A stretch of 13,054 nucleotides of DNA from positions 12,648 to 25,701 of the forward strand of contig NZ_KL585422.1 in NCBI RefSeq assembly GCF_000721935.1, read 5' to 3'. Below are positions 1 to 6,698 of this stretch, piece after piece. Numbering within the stretch: the stretch's first letter is position 1; every line of letters begins with the position of its first letter. Made by a program: the position numbers and the translations under genes. Source of the DNA: Streptomyces sp. NRRL WC-3549. Lineage in GTDB: Bacteria; Actinomycetota; Actinomycetes; Streptomycetales; Streptomycetaceae. A model generated the notes under the pieces. The model had not been told where the DNA came from and searched no databases. It worked only from the letters and a program-made list of their open reading frames with translations.

Positions 1-18
1 GACTCGGACGGGCGGCTC

Positions 19-213
19 TCAGACGGCTTCGGCCCCTACGGCCGGCCGCACGCTCGTACCCGCCGCCGCGGCCCACTCCACCAGCAGCCGCTGGTACTCC
101 TTCTCGTCCTCCGGGGACAGCAGTCCGCCCGAACGCCGCCACAACTCGCGGATCTCTTCATTGATCACGGAGGCGGAGCGCACGGGAACGGAGGCGTTCG
201 GGTACGGGGACAT
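19..213 (-). CDS. small conserved hypothetical protein (64 aa)
   Basis: I do not know a function for this 64-residue protein. It is soluble, with no signal peptide or membrane segment. The middle (about residues 17-50) is charged and helical-looking (NEEIRELW, then SPEDEKEYQRLLVEWAAA), a pattern I recall from short Streptomyces hypothetical proteins. The start is ATG at 213, with no good Shine-Dalgarno before it. Reading the minus strand, TAGCCT (220-225 on the plus strand) ends six bases before the ATG, so the mRNA could be leaderless. A GC hairpin lies between it and the HAD gene upstream, which suggests separate transcription. Streptomyces-like codon use supports a real gene; its role is open. 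Confidence 0.7.
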   Translation of the reverse strand: MSPYPNASVPVRSASVINEEIRELWRRSGGLLSPEDEKEYQRLLVEWAAAAGTSVRPAVGAEAV

Positions 214-259
214 GCGTCCAGGCTACGGCCGGTCCGCTCGCTCCCGGGCCGCCCGGGGA

Positions 260-285
260 CGGGAGATCTCTCACATCTCCTCCCG
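260..285. promoter_or_regulatory. inverted repeat upstream of the 64-aa gene
   Basis: GGAGAT (262-267) and ATCTCC (275-280) form a 6-bp inverted repeat with a 7-nt centre. The palindrome GAGATCTC (263-270) overlaps its left arm. It sits 47-72 bp upstream of the 64-aa gene on the minus strand, where an operator or promoter element would fit. No known regulator consensus is recognised. Confidence 0.25.
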
Positions 286-326
286 GAACCCTTCACGGCG
301 CCTACCGCTCACACCCCTGTGGAGCC

Positions 327-342
327 CGCCCCGTCCGGGGCG
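327..342 (-). terminator. GC hairpin downstream of the HAD gene
   Basis: CGCCCCG (327-333) and CGGGGCG (336-342) are perfect complements around a 2-nt centre, so in practice a 6-bp stem with a 4-nt loop. It begins 33 nt past the stop codon of the HAD gene. There is no T tract, as is common for Streptomyces terminators; termination is inferred from position and structure. Confidence 0.4.
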
Positions 343-374
343 CGCCGGGTGGGGCCGCGCCGCTGCCCGTGGAT

Positions 375-1094
375 TCACGCCGGGTGGGGGACCAGCCCGA
401 GCGAACTGAGTCCGGCAGGCCGCTCGGCCACCGGAAGATGGTCCACGAACCGCACCTCGCAGCCCAGTGCGGCGGCGCCCCCGTCGGCGCCGCGGTCGTC
501 ACCGACCATCACCGTCTTCGTCGGGTCGGTCCCCAGCCGCTCGCAGGCCAGCGCGAACAGACGCGGGTCGGGCTTCTGGGCGCCCTCCTCGAAGGAGAGG
601 ACATAGGCGTCGACCAGTGCGTCCAGTCCGTGGGCGCGGAAGACCGGCCGCAGGTCCCAGCCGATGTTGCTCACCACTCCGACCGCCGTACCGTTCCGGC
701 GCAGGCCGGCCAGCACCTGGGCCGCGTCCGGGTAGGGCTGCCAGGCCTCCGGGCTCATATGGCGCTCGTACAGCGCGTCGTACAGGGCCTGGTCCGGCAG
801 CTCCACCTGGCGGGCCAGACCCGTGTAGGCCCGCCGGTGCAGGTCCGCGCTCCGGTCGCGGACGCCCCACACCCCGGCCAGCTCCGGCGGGATGCTCCGG
901 GGCGGCGGGCCACCGGGGAGCGCCCCCGCCTCGGTCAGCCCCTCCACGTACGCCGCGAAGTCGTCCGGGGACACCGTCGTGCCCCGCGCGTCCAGCACGG
1001 CGCGCAGCCAGGACTCGACGGGCTCGATTCGGAAGAGCGTCCCGGAGAAGTCGAAGAGCACGCCCTCGGTCGGCGTGGGGAGATCGTTCCGCAT
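375..1094 (-). CDS. HAD-family hydrolase
   Basis: This 239-residue soluble protein has the haloacid-dehalogenase motifs in order. Motif I is FDFSGTL with nucleophile D15, motif II is VVSN (S142), motif III is K174 in QKPDP, and motif IV is GDDRGAD (D199, D200, D204). Residues about 22-120 form the helical cap. The position two after the nucleophile is S17, not the Asp of ordinary HAD phosphatases (DxDGT), so the usual general acid/base is missing and the substrate is uncertain. I chose ATG at 1094 because motif I begins about ten residues later; in-frame TTG (1139) and GTG (1127) lie upstream, inside or next to a tandem repeat. It is 93 nt downstream of the PAP2 gene in the same direction. 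Confidence 0.88.
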   Translation of the reverse strand: MRNDLPTPTEGVLFDFSGTLFRIEPVESWLRAVLDARGTTVSPDDFAAYVEGLTEAGALPGGPPPRSIPPELAGVWGVRDRSADLHRRAYTGLARQVELPDQALYDALYERHMSPEAWQPYPDAAQVLAGLRRNGTAVGVVSNIGWDLRPVFRAHGLDALVDAYVLSFEEGAQKPDPRLFALACERLGTDPTKTVMVGDDRGADGGAAALGCEVRFVDHLPVAERPAGLSSLGLVPHPA

Positions 1095-1127
1095 GGGCCG
1101 ATCGTCGCCGCTCCCGGCACGATCCAC

Positions 1128-1188
1128 AAGGGGCTGCAAGGGGCTGCAAGGGGCTGCGGGGGTCGGCCACGGGGGCCTGCAAGGGGCT
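1128..1188. repeat. 10-bp tandem repeat between the PAP2 and HAD genes
   Basis: AAGGGGCTGC occurs three times end to end (1128-1137, 1138-1147, 1148-1157) without mismatch. A fourth partial copy, AAGGGGCT, lies at 1181-1188 and touches the PAP2 stop codon (1188-1190). On the minus strand the array lies in the leader of the HAD gene. The 10-bp unit is close to one helical turn. The array may vary in copy number between strains. Confidence 0.85.
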
Positions 1189-1910
1189 CACGAGGGCGGA
1201 GCCGCCCCGACCGGGCCCGGGGCGCCCGGCACCGGCCGGCCGGGACGGCGGGTGAAGAGGGAGAACGCCGCCACCGAGAACGCCACGACGGCGGCCCCCA
1301 GCAGAAGACCGCCCAGCACGTCGGACAGCCAGTGCACGCCCAGGTAGAGACGGGTGAAGGACACACCGGCCACCGACACCACCGCCGCCGCGACCGAGGC
1401 CCCCCACAGGGCGGACCCCGCACCGGCCGGCCGCAGCAGCCACAGGAGCAGCCCGCAGACCACCGTGGCCGTCATCGCGTGACCCGAGGGGAAGGCCGCG
1501 TACTGCGCGGTGTCCACCGGGTCCGGCCACCGCGGCCGTTCCCGGCCCACGGCGGCCTTCATCCCCTGCTGGAGGAGCGCGGCGACCACGGTGGTCACCG
1601 CGGCCCACACCGCGGGCAGCCGGGCACCGCGCCACCACAGGGCGGCCACCGCCACGGCGATCAGCGTGCGCATCGTCCACGGATCCCAGACCCAGTCGGT
1701 CAGGACCCGGTTGACCCGGACCACACCCGGCTCGGCGACCGCGGAGCGGTGCAGCGCCACGGCGACGCTCCGGTCCAGCGAGGCCAGAGGCGCCCATCCC
1801 GCCGCGACCAGGGAGAGCAGGACGGCGGACAGCGCCGCGCACACCGCACCCGTACACAGGGCGGTGCGGGAGACGGTGAGGGGTGGAGGGCACGAGGAAG
1901 GGGAGTGCAT
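1188..1910 (-). CDS. PAP2-family membrane phosphatase
   Basis: A 240-residue integral membrane protein of the PAP2 (phosphatidic acid phosphatase type 2) superfamily, which dephosphorylates lipid phosphates or pyrophosphates at the membrane. All three signature motifs are visible: KxxxxxxRP at K118-R125-P126, PSGH at 141-144 (H144 catalytic), and RxxxxxHxxxD with R187, nucleophile H193 and D197. The residue before R187 is Thr where Ser is more usual. Hydrophobic segments are near residues 17-38, 82-93, 99-113, 145-160, 168-185 and 198-219. The C-terminus is a Pro/Arg-rich tail. ATG at 1910 has no clear ribosome site, and the M56 gene stops 37 nt upstream, so coupled expression is likely. The exact lipid substrate cannot be told. 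Confidence 0.9.
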   Translation of the reverse strand: MHSPSSCPPPLTVSRTALCTGAVCAALSAVLLSLVAAGWAPLASLDRSVAVALHRSAVAEPGVVRVNRVLTDWVWDPWTMRTLIAVAVAALWWRGARLPAVWAAVTTVVAALLQQGMKAAVGRERPRWPDPVDTAQYAAFPSGHAMTATVVCGLLLWLLRPAGAGSALWGASVAAAVVSVAGVSFTRLYLGVHWLSDVLGGLLLGAAVVAFSVAAFSLFTRRPGRPVPGAPGPVGAAPPS

Positions 1911-1947
1911 GAGGAGTGATCCTCGCGTACGGACGGACCCCAGGTCG

Positions 1948-2883
1948 TCACCCGAGGGCGCGGAGCGCCGGGACGAACGCCACCAACAGCGGTACGACCG
2001 GCACCAGGGCCGCAGCCGCCGTCAGCCGCAGCCGACGGCCCGCGGTGAGCCGCTCCACCGGAGCGAGCAGGCGGTTCACCCGGAGGGGGAGCTGGGCGTC
2101 CGGAGCGGACCCGGGGCCGAACACCCCGCGGTCCTCGTTGAGTTCGACCAGGGCCAGGGCGATGGTGAGGCGGCCGAAACGCCGTGACGCCACATCGTCC
2201 GCGGCCAGTTCGACGAGTCGGTGCATCTCGTCGCGGAACGCGGCGAACACCGGCACCTGCGGGAAACCCGTCGCGAGCGCCGACGAGCAGTGCAGCAGCC
2301 AGTCGTGACGGGCCTGTGCGTGCCCCTGCTCATGGGCCAGCACGGCATCGAGCTGACGTCCTTTCAGCCGCTCCAGCGCCGCGGTGGTGATGACCAGCTG
2401 GGGAGCCGCTCCGGGCAGCCACCAGGCGCCCGGCCGCTCGCCCTCCAGCACCACCAGGCGACCCGAACCCGGTTCCTCACCCGGCATCAGCGGGGAACGG
2501 ACCAGCAGTTCCGCCCGCCGCGCCCTGCGGCGCGCCCGCGCCCGCCGCACCTCGCGGACGAGCATGGCGGCCGTCCACAGCCCGCCCAGGGCCAGCAGCA
2601 CCGCGATGACGGCCGACCACGGCCCGTACTCGCCCAGGGCGTACGCCTCGACCACCGCGTGCGGGGCGGGCGCGAAGACGTGCCCGCGGACCGCCTGCCA
2701 GGCGGTGGCCGCGCTGAACGTCATCGAGAGCCCGAAGGAGAGCAGCACCCCCGCCACCACGCACTGCCAGACCCACAACGCCACCACCGGCTCGCGCTCC
2801 GGCCACCGGGCCCGGGCCATGAGGCCGGGAGCCACGACGGCGGCCAGTGCACCGAGCAACAGCAGCGCGAGGGAGACCAACAT
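1948..2883 (-). CDS. M56-family membrane metallopeptidase
   Basis: A 311-residue protein with an N-terminal membrane segment (about 2-22), others near 36-56, 90-110 and 285-308, and a zinc peptidase core. The zinc motif is HEQGH at 184-188, with third-ligand motif ELAAD (E225, D229). This is the M48/M56 arrangement seen in BlaR1/MecR1 sensor proteases, but no penicillin-binding sensor domain follows; the protein ends soon after the last membrane segment. In this family such proteins often sit beside a BlaI/MecI-type repressor. None is present here; the upstream neighbour is a DUF5134 gene, a pairing I recall from Streptomyces. The start is ATG at 2883, 87 nt after the intact-frame stop of DUF5134. 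The natural substrate is unknown. Confidence 0.9.
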   Translation of the reverse strand: MLVSLALLLLGALAAVVAPGLMARARWPEREPVVALWVWQCVVAGVLLSFGLSMTFSAATAWQAVRGHVFAPAPHAVVEAYALGEYGPWSAVIAVLLALGGLWTAAMLVREVRRARARRRARRAELLVRSPLMPGEEPGSGRLVVLEGERPGAWWLPGAAPQLVITTAALERLKGRQLDAVLAHEQGHAQARHDWLLHCSSALATGFPQVPVFAAFRDEMHRLVELAADDVASRRFGRLTIALALVELNEDRGVFGPGSAPDAQLPLRVNRLLAPVERLTAGRRLRLTAAAALVPVVPLLVAFVPALRALG

Positions 2884-2893
2884 GGGCGTCAGC

Positions 2894-3550
2894 CTATGAG
2901 GGCCCCGCCACCCACCGATATGCCCACGCGCGCCAAGTGACGCAGGACACGGCCGGCCGGGGCCGCCGTCTCACAGGGTGAGCAGCATGGCGAACATCGC
3001 GATCCCCATGGTCAGCCTGCAGGCCAGGGCCAGCTCGGGCCGCGCCCCCCAGGAGAGGCGCCCGCCCCCCGCGCCCCGGTACGGCGGTCACGGGTATCAG
3101 CCCTCCCGCCGAGCGCAGCACGTAGAGCGCGTAGTAGACCAGCAGCACCCCGGTCAGCACGGGCAGGCCTCCGGCGGCGCCGCCCGCCCCGTGGGCCGCG
3201 TGGCCCCCGGCCGGGGCCCCGGCGAATCCGGGGGCCATCGCCACCGCCATGTAGACCATGGCCAGCGAACCGACCAGGTGGTGGACGTGGTGAGCGTCCC
3301 TCCGGGCCCTGGCGAGCGTCCGCAGCGCGGCGGCGCCGAAGACCGCGGCGTACACCGCCCACGACCAGTCCGGCGGTGTGAGCACCGCGGCGGGCAGGGC
3401 CATGGCGGCCATGCCGAATCCCATGACCGCCTCCGCGCGGGCGGCCCCGCGCTCCCGTTTCGAGCCGCTGCGCGCGCGCAGCAGGCAGTACCCGCCCGTG
3501 ACCGAGCACAGCACCATCAGCAGCCAGCCGGACAACGCCGGTCCGTGCAC
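2894..3550 (-). CDS. DUF5134 membrane protein, 3' end frameshifted
   Basis: A multi-spanning membrane protein of unknown function. Hydrophobic segments lie near residues 5-23, 40-57, 62-78, 92-110 and 126-145, with a His-rich stretch (DAHHVHHL) and a following SLAMVYMAV, both typical of DUF5134. After about residue 157 the open frame turns into Arg/Gly/Pro-rich sequence ending at 2894. One frame over, the normal family ending is found (LALACRLTMGIAMF, then MLLTL and a stop at 2971-2973). A single extra base between about 3040 and 3075 explains this; two C6 runs (3045-3050, 3065-3070) are candidates. Removing one base gives 192 residues. I chose GTG at 3550 because a GAAGGGGGG ribosome site precedes it; ATG at 3595 is the alternative. 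Sequencing error or true mutation cannot be separated here. Confidence 0.75.
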   Translation of the reverse strand: MHGPALSGWLLMVLCSVTGGYCLLRARSGSKRERGAARAEAVMGFGMAAMALPAAVLTPPDWSWAVYAAVFGAAALRTLARARRDAHHVHHLVGSLAMVYMAVAMAPGFAGAPAGGHAAHGAGGAAGGLPVLTGVLLVYYALYVLRSAGGLIPVTAVPGRGGRAPLLGGAARAGPGLQADHGDRDVRHAAHPVRRRPRPAVSCVTWRAWAYRWVAGPS

Positions 3551-3625
3551 AGCGCACCCCCCTTCGGCGAACGACGCCGGTGTCACCCGGTCCATGCCCC
3601 GCCAGGACCGGGTCTACCGGGGCGC

Positions 3626-3649
3626 ACGGGCGTAGAGACGGGCGTACAG
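3626..3649. repeat. imperfect 12-bp tandem duplication
   Basis: ACGGGCGTAGAG (3626-3637) is followed directly by ACGGGCGTACAG (3638-3649), 11 of 12 identical. It lies in the region between the divergent DUF5134 and GNAT genes and may be a chance duplication or a regulator site. Confidence 0.4.
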
Positions 3650-3737
3650 GGGGAGCGCACGAGGCCGCGGGCGGCGGACGGGACCGGGATACTCTCGGAC
3701 GGCACCCTCGGTCACCACACACCCGGAGAACGTCATC

Positions 3738-4295
3738 ATGGACACCGCACCGGCCATCGGGCAGCCACGGCTCACCTTCCGCGACGCCTCCGAGGACGAT
3801 GTGCCCGCCCTCCTGCTGCTCATCCAGTCCGCGTACCGCGGCGACTCCAGCCGCGTCGGCTGGACGACGGAGGCGGACCTGCTGAAGGGCCGGCGGACGG
3901 ACGCGGAGGGCGTACGCGAGGTGATCTCGGCCCCCTCGGGCCGGATGATGGTGGCCGAGCGCGACGGTGCCGTGGTCGCCTGCTGCCAGCTCGAACACCG
4001 GGGCTCCGCAGCCTACTTCGGGATGTTCGCGGTCGACCCCGGCAGCCAGGGCGGCGGCCTCGGCAAGGCGGTGATCGCCGAGGCCGAACGGGCGGTCCGC
4101 GAGGACTGGGGCGTGAGCGAGATGCACATGACGGTGATCTCGGTCCGCGACGAGCTGATCGCCTGGTACGAGCGACGCGGCTACCGCCGTACGGGAGAGA
4201 TGAGCCCCTTCCCGTACGGCGACGAACGCTTCGGCATCCCCCAGCGCGACGATCTCGCCTTCGAACTGCTGGTCAAGGAGCTCCAGGCGCACTGA
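3738..4295 (+). CDS. GNAT-family N-acetyltransferase
   Basis: A 185-residue cytoplasmic acetyltransferase of the Gcn5-related family, which moves an acetyl group from acetyl-CoA to an amine. Residues 11-35 give the first strand and helix (LTFRDASEDDVPALLLLI). The acetyl-CoA pyrophosphate loop is QGGGLG at 104-109, after the strand YFGMFAV (93-99), and motif B is LIAWYERRGYRRTGE at 140-154. The ATG at 3738 has GGAG nine bases upstream. GATACT (3688-3693) is a possible -10 element. It diverges from DUF5134 and converges on the GDPD gene, so it is probably monocistronic. The substrate cannot be assigned from the sequence. Confidence 0.9.
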   Translation: MDTAPAIGQPRLTFRDASEDDVPALLLLIQSAYRGDSSRVGWTTEADLLKGRRTDAEGVREVISAPSGRMMVAERDGAVVACCQLEHRGSAAYFGMFAVDPGSQGGGLGKAVIAEAERAVREDWGVSEMHMTVISVRDELIAWYERRGYRRTGEMSPFPYGDERFGIPQRDDLAFELLVKELQAH

Positions 4296-4312
4296 CCTCC
4301 GAGGAAGGCGCA

Positions 4313-4329
4313 CCGGCCGCCGAGGCCGG
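4313..4329. terminator. hairpin between convergent GNAT and GDPD genes
   Basis: CCGGCC (4313-4318) and GGCCGG (4324-4329) pair perfectly around a 5-nt loop. It lies in the 41-bp gap between two convergent stop codons and could serve both strands. There is no T tract, so termination is inferred from position. Confidence 0.45.
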
Positions 4330-4336
4330 GGAGGGA

Positions 4337-5020
4337 TCAGGAGGTGGGACGGCCCGTCCGAGCGGTCCCCGGATGGTCGGTCGTCGCGCCGTCCAGGCCC
4401 AGCGCGTGGGCCAGCCGCAGGTGCTGCGGGGTGTTCACCACCCAGCCGATCACCTTCAGGCCCTCCGCGTGCGCCTGCTCGACCACCTCCAGGGTGAGGC
4501 GGCGGATGTTCAGCGCCAGCGTGGCCGCTCCCGCCGCCTTCGCCCGCTCCACGACGTCGCCGCCCCAGCGGCTCGCGATGAGCACCGTGCGCACCCCGGG
4601 CACCAGCCGCGCGGTCTCGGCGACCGCCTCGTCGTGGAACGAGGACACCTCGACCCGCTCGACGAGGCCGCGCCGGAGTATCACCTCGGCCAGCGCGCGT
4701 GCCGCCGCCACGTCCTTGATCTCCGCCTGCACGGGGGAGCCGACCGCGTCGAGCACCTCCTCGAAGACCGGGACGCGCTCGCCCTGGCCGGCGTCGAGCG
4801 TGCGGAGTTCCGCGAGGGTCTTCTCCGCGATCGGCCCGCTGCCGTCGGTCGTGCGGTCCACGTCCGCGTCGTGCATCACCACGAGCGCGCCGTCCTTGCT
4901 CAGATGCAGGTCCAGCTCCACGGCGTCCATGCCGGCCCGCTCGGCGTGCGCGAACGACCGCAGTGTGTTCTCCGGTTCGACGCCCATGACCCCGCGATGG
5001 CCGAGGATGAGAAATGTCAA
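4337..5020 (-). CDS. glycerophosphodiester phosphodiesterase
   Basis: A 227-residue enzyme that hydrolyses glycerophosphodiesters to glycerol-3-phosphate and an alcohol. The GDPD signature is complete: H8-R9 in GHRG, ENT at 17-19, the metal ligands E35 and D37 in ELDL, and catalytic H50 in VVMHD. Near the C-terminus, GWVVNTPQHL and GLDGATTDHP match the last strands of the TIM barrel. There is no signal peptide, so it should be cytoplasmic, unlike secreted GlpQ-type enzymes. The start is TTG at 5020, with AGGGG four bases before it; the GHRG motif begins at residue 7, leaving no room for a later start. It is divergent from the DUF6421 operon across a 254-bp regulatory region. Confidence 0.93.
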   Translation of the reverse strand: MTFLILGHRGVMGVEPENTLRSFAHAERAGMDAVELDLHLSKDGALVVMHDADVDRTTDGSGPIAEKTLAELRTLDAGQGERVPVFEEVLDAVGSPVQAEIKDVAAARALAEVILRRGLVERVEVSSFHDEAVAETARLVPGVRTVLIASRWGGDVVERAKAAGAATLALNIRRLTLEVVEQAHAEGLKVIGWVVNTPQHLRLAHALGLDGATTDHPGTARTGRPTS

Positions 5021-5145
5021 GGCACCCCTGCTTCCGTTCCTTCCGCCTGTCGGCGGCTGCCGGGCGTTACTCCTGCCCAGACAACCAGTTCTCGTGCACA
5101 GCGCGACGGATCTGCGATGCCTACGGTGGAAGAAGTTGTACCGAA

Positions 5146-5190
5146 GAGGTGTGGCAGGAAAAAACGCGGTGAAGATGAGGTGTGGCCGGA
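5146..5190 (+). promoter_or_regulatory. direct repeat upstream of the DUF6421 operon
   Basis: GAGGTGTGGC occurs at 5146-5155 and 5177-5186, and the match extends to 13 of 14 bases (5146-5159, 5177-5190). The start-to-start distance is 31 bp, close to three helical turns, so both copies face the same side of the DNA. The second copy abuts the possible -10 element at 5189. This is a plausible activator or response-regulator site; no regulator is identified. Confidence 0.45.
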
Positions 5191-5194
5191 TAAT
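5189..5194 (+). promoter_or_regulatory. possible -10 element for the DUF6421 operon
   Basis: GATAAT is the best -10-like hexamer in an unusually A+T-rich stretch (about 5130-5200). No good -35 lies 16-19 bp upstream, which would suit an activator-dependent promoter. It would leave a leader of about 74 nt. Confidence 0.35.
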
Positions 5195-5274
5195 TTTCGG
5201 AGCCCCACTTGTCCGATCGAGTGACCCATGGATACGGTGACCGTGATGCCAGGTTCTCCCGTGAAGGAAGTGTC

Positions 5275-6672
5275 ATGACGGAAATTCTTGAGCACACCCC
5301 CGCGACTGACACGAAAGTTTCTTCCCGGAGAGTGGTCGACCACCCTGCCTGGACGATGCTCAAGAGCGCCGTCGAGGAGTTCCGCCGCTGGCAGTCCAAG
5401 GACGGGTCCGTGGACTTCACCGCGGAGGGCGCCCCGTCCGCGGAGACCGCCGCCGCCACCGTCGAGCGGGTGATCGCCGCGGTCGAGGAGCTCTCACCGC
5501 TGCTCCCGCACGACGCCGCCTACCACCGCGCCCTCGTCTCGGACCTGCGCCGCTGGGCCGCGGACGGTTTCGGTACACCGGACTTCCTGGACTCGCTGCT
5601 CGCCTTCCAGCCCGCGCGGAACCGCGTCGACGGCCTCCAGCACCTGGTCGTCTTCGCGATGTACACGCAGAACGGCAACCCGGACCGCAACCTGGAAGCC
5701 GTGGTGCTGCGGATGGTCTGGCCCGAGTGGCTCGCCGACCTGGAGGCGACGCGGTACGACAACCCGCTGTTCTGCGGCATCACCTTCGAGGACTTCACGT
5801 CCGGCTACGACACCAACTCCGCGGTGCTCTTCCCCGAGACCATCGCCGTGCGCGAGGCGCCCGAGCGGTTCAGCTGGGGCGGCATCTTCTGCGACCGGGA
5901 GGCCGCCCGGTTCCGGCGGGTGACCGAGGCCGCCGTCGGTCTGCTGGGCCTCGACCTGCCCGAGGACATCCGCGAGCTGGTCGGTGACCAGGAGCGCTGC
6001 GAGCAGGCCTTCGTGCTCTGGGACATGGTCCACGACCGCACCCACAGCCACGGCGACCTGCCCTTCGACCCCTTCATGATCAAGCAGCGCCAGCCGTTCT
6101 GGATGTACGGCCTGGAGGAGCTGCGCTGCGACCTCACGGCGTTCAAGGAGGCCGTGAAACTGGAGGCCGACGGCTTCAGCCAGGGCCGCGACGTCCAGTA
6201 CGCCGTGCTGTTCGACCGGATGTTCCGCTTCCCGGTCACCGGCGAGCGGGTCCGCAACTACGACGGACTCGGCGGGCAGTTGCTCTTCGCCTACCTCCAC
6301 CAGCACGACGTGGTCCGCTGGACCGACAACACGCTGAAGATCGACTGGGCACGCGCCCCCGAGATCACCAACCAGCTCTGCGCGGAGATCGAGAAGCTCT
6401 ACCGCGACGGCATCGACCGCCCCAAGCTGGTGCACTGGTTCGCCGCCTACGACCTGGTCGCGCGGTACCTCTCCCCGCACCCCGGGTCCCGCTGGGCCAA
6501 GGGCCCGGACGCCCTGGACCTCACTCTCCCCCCGCGTAAGCTCGTCGACGAGGTGCTCCCGGACGAGTTTCCCCTGAGCATGTTCTATGAGGCGCTCGCC
6601 AAGAAGCTGAAGCACGTGATCGCCTCCACGAAGGGGATCACCGCGGCGGAGAACGGGCGGGCAGCTGCGTGA
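5275..6672 (+). CDS. DUF6421 family protein, possible metallohydrolase
   Basis: A 465-residue soluble protein that I recognise as DUF6421, a family with no known function. It has no signal peptide or membrane segment. Residues 253-259 read HDRTHSH and residues 281-286 read EELRCD. An HxxxH pair followed by EExRxD about 25 residues on recalls the zinc site of gluzincins, notably the EECRAE/D motif of M49 dipeptidyl peptidase III, with Asp in place of the catalytic Glu. This is inference; neither fold nor metal is shown. The start is ATG at 5275, with GAAGGAA upstream; in-frame TTG 5209 and GTG 5221 are less likely. It is first of three genes; the SDR gene starts 26 nt after its stop. Confidence 0.88.
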   Translation: MTEILEHTPATDTKVSSRRVVDHPAWTMLKSAVEEFRRWQSKDGSVDFTAEGAPSAETAAATVERVIAAVEELSPLLPHDAAYHRALVSDLRRWAADGFGTPDFLDSLLAFQPARNRVDGLQHLVVFAMYTQNGNPDRNLEAVVLRMVWPEWLADLEATRYDNPLFCGITFEDFTSGYDTNSAVLFPETIAVREAPERFSWGGIFCDREAARFRRVTEAAVGLLGLDLPEDIRELVGDQERCEQAFVLWDMVHDRTHSHGDLPFDPFMIKQRQPFWMYGLEELRCDLTAFKEAVKLEADGFSQGRDVQYAVLFDRMFRFPVTGERVRNYDGLGGQLLFAYLHQHDVVRWTDNTLKIDWARAPEITNQLCAEIEKLYRDGIDRPKLVHWFAAYDLVARYLSPHPGSRWAKGPDALDLTLPPRKLVDEVLPDEFPLSMFYEALAKKLKHVIASTKGITAAENGRAAA

Positions 6673-6683
6673 GCGCAGGTTCC

Positions 6684-6690
6684 AAGGAGG
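6684..6690 (+). promoter_or_regulatory. ribosome binding site deciding the SDR start
   Basis: AAGGAGG is a near-perfect Shine-Dalgarno eight bases before ATG 6699. It argues for that start over the in-frame GTG at 6669, which would overlap the DUF6421 stop. Confidence 0.8.
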
Positions 6691-6698
6691 CGGTGGCC

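Noticed and set aside
1128..1188. CRISPR-like array
   Set aside because: The repeats are 10 bp and directly abutting, with no spacers and no cas genes nearby.
369..1919. Long plus-strand open frame of 516 codons
   Set aside because: It lies opposite the HAD and PAP2 genes, which have full family motifs. Its translation is Arg/Gly/Pro/His-rich with no domain, the usual antisense shadow in high-G+C DNA.
2978..5224. Plus-strand open frame of 748 codons
   Set aside because: It crosses DUF5134, GNAT and GDPD on mixed strands and has low-complexity Arg/Gly/Pro composition. The motif-bearing genes explain the region.
5234..5244. Dyad ACGGT-G-ACCGT about 30 bp before DUF6421
   Set aside because: Arms of only five bases, no match to a known site, and a likely chance event in this composition.
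5246..5278. 10-codon ORF whose TGA overlaps the DUF6421 ATG (ATGA)
   Set aside because: It could allow translational coupling, but it has no clear ribosome site and no leader-peptide pattern, and so short a frame is easily a chance event.
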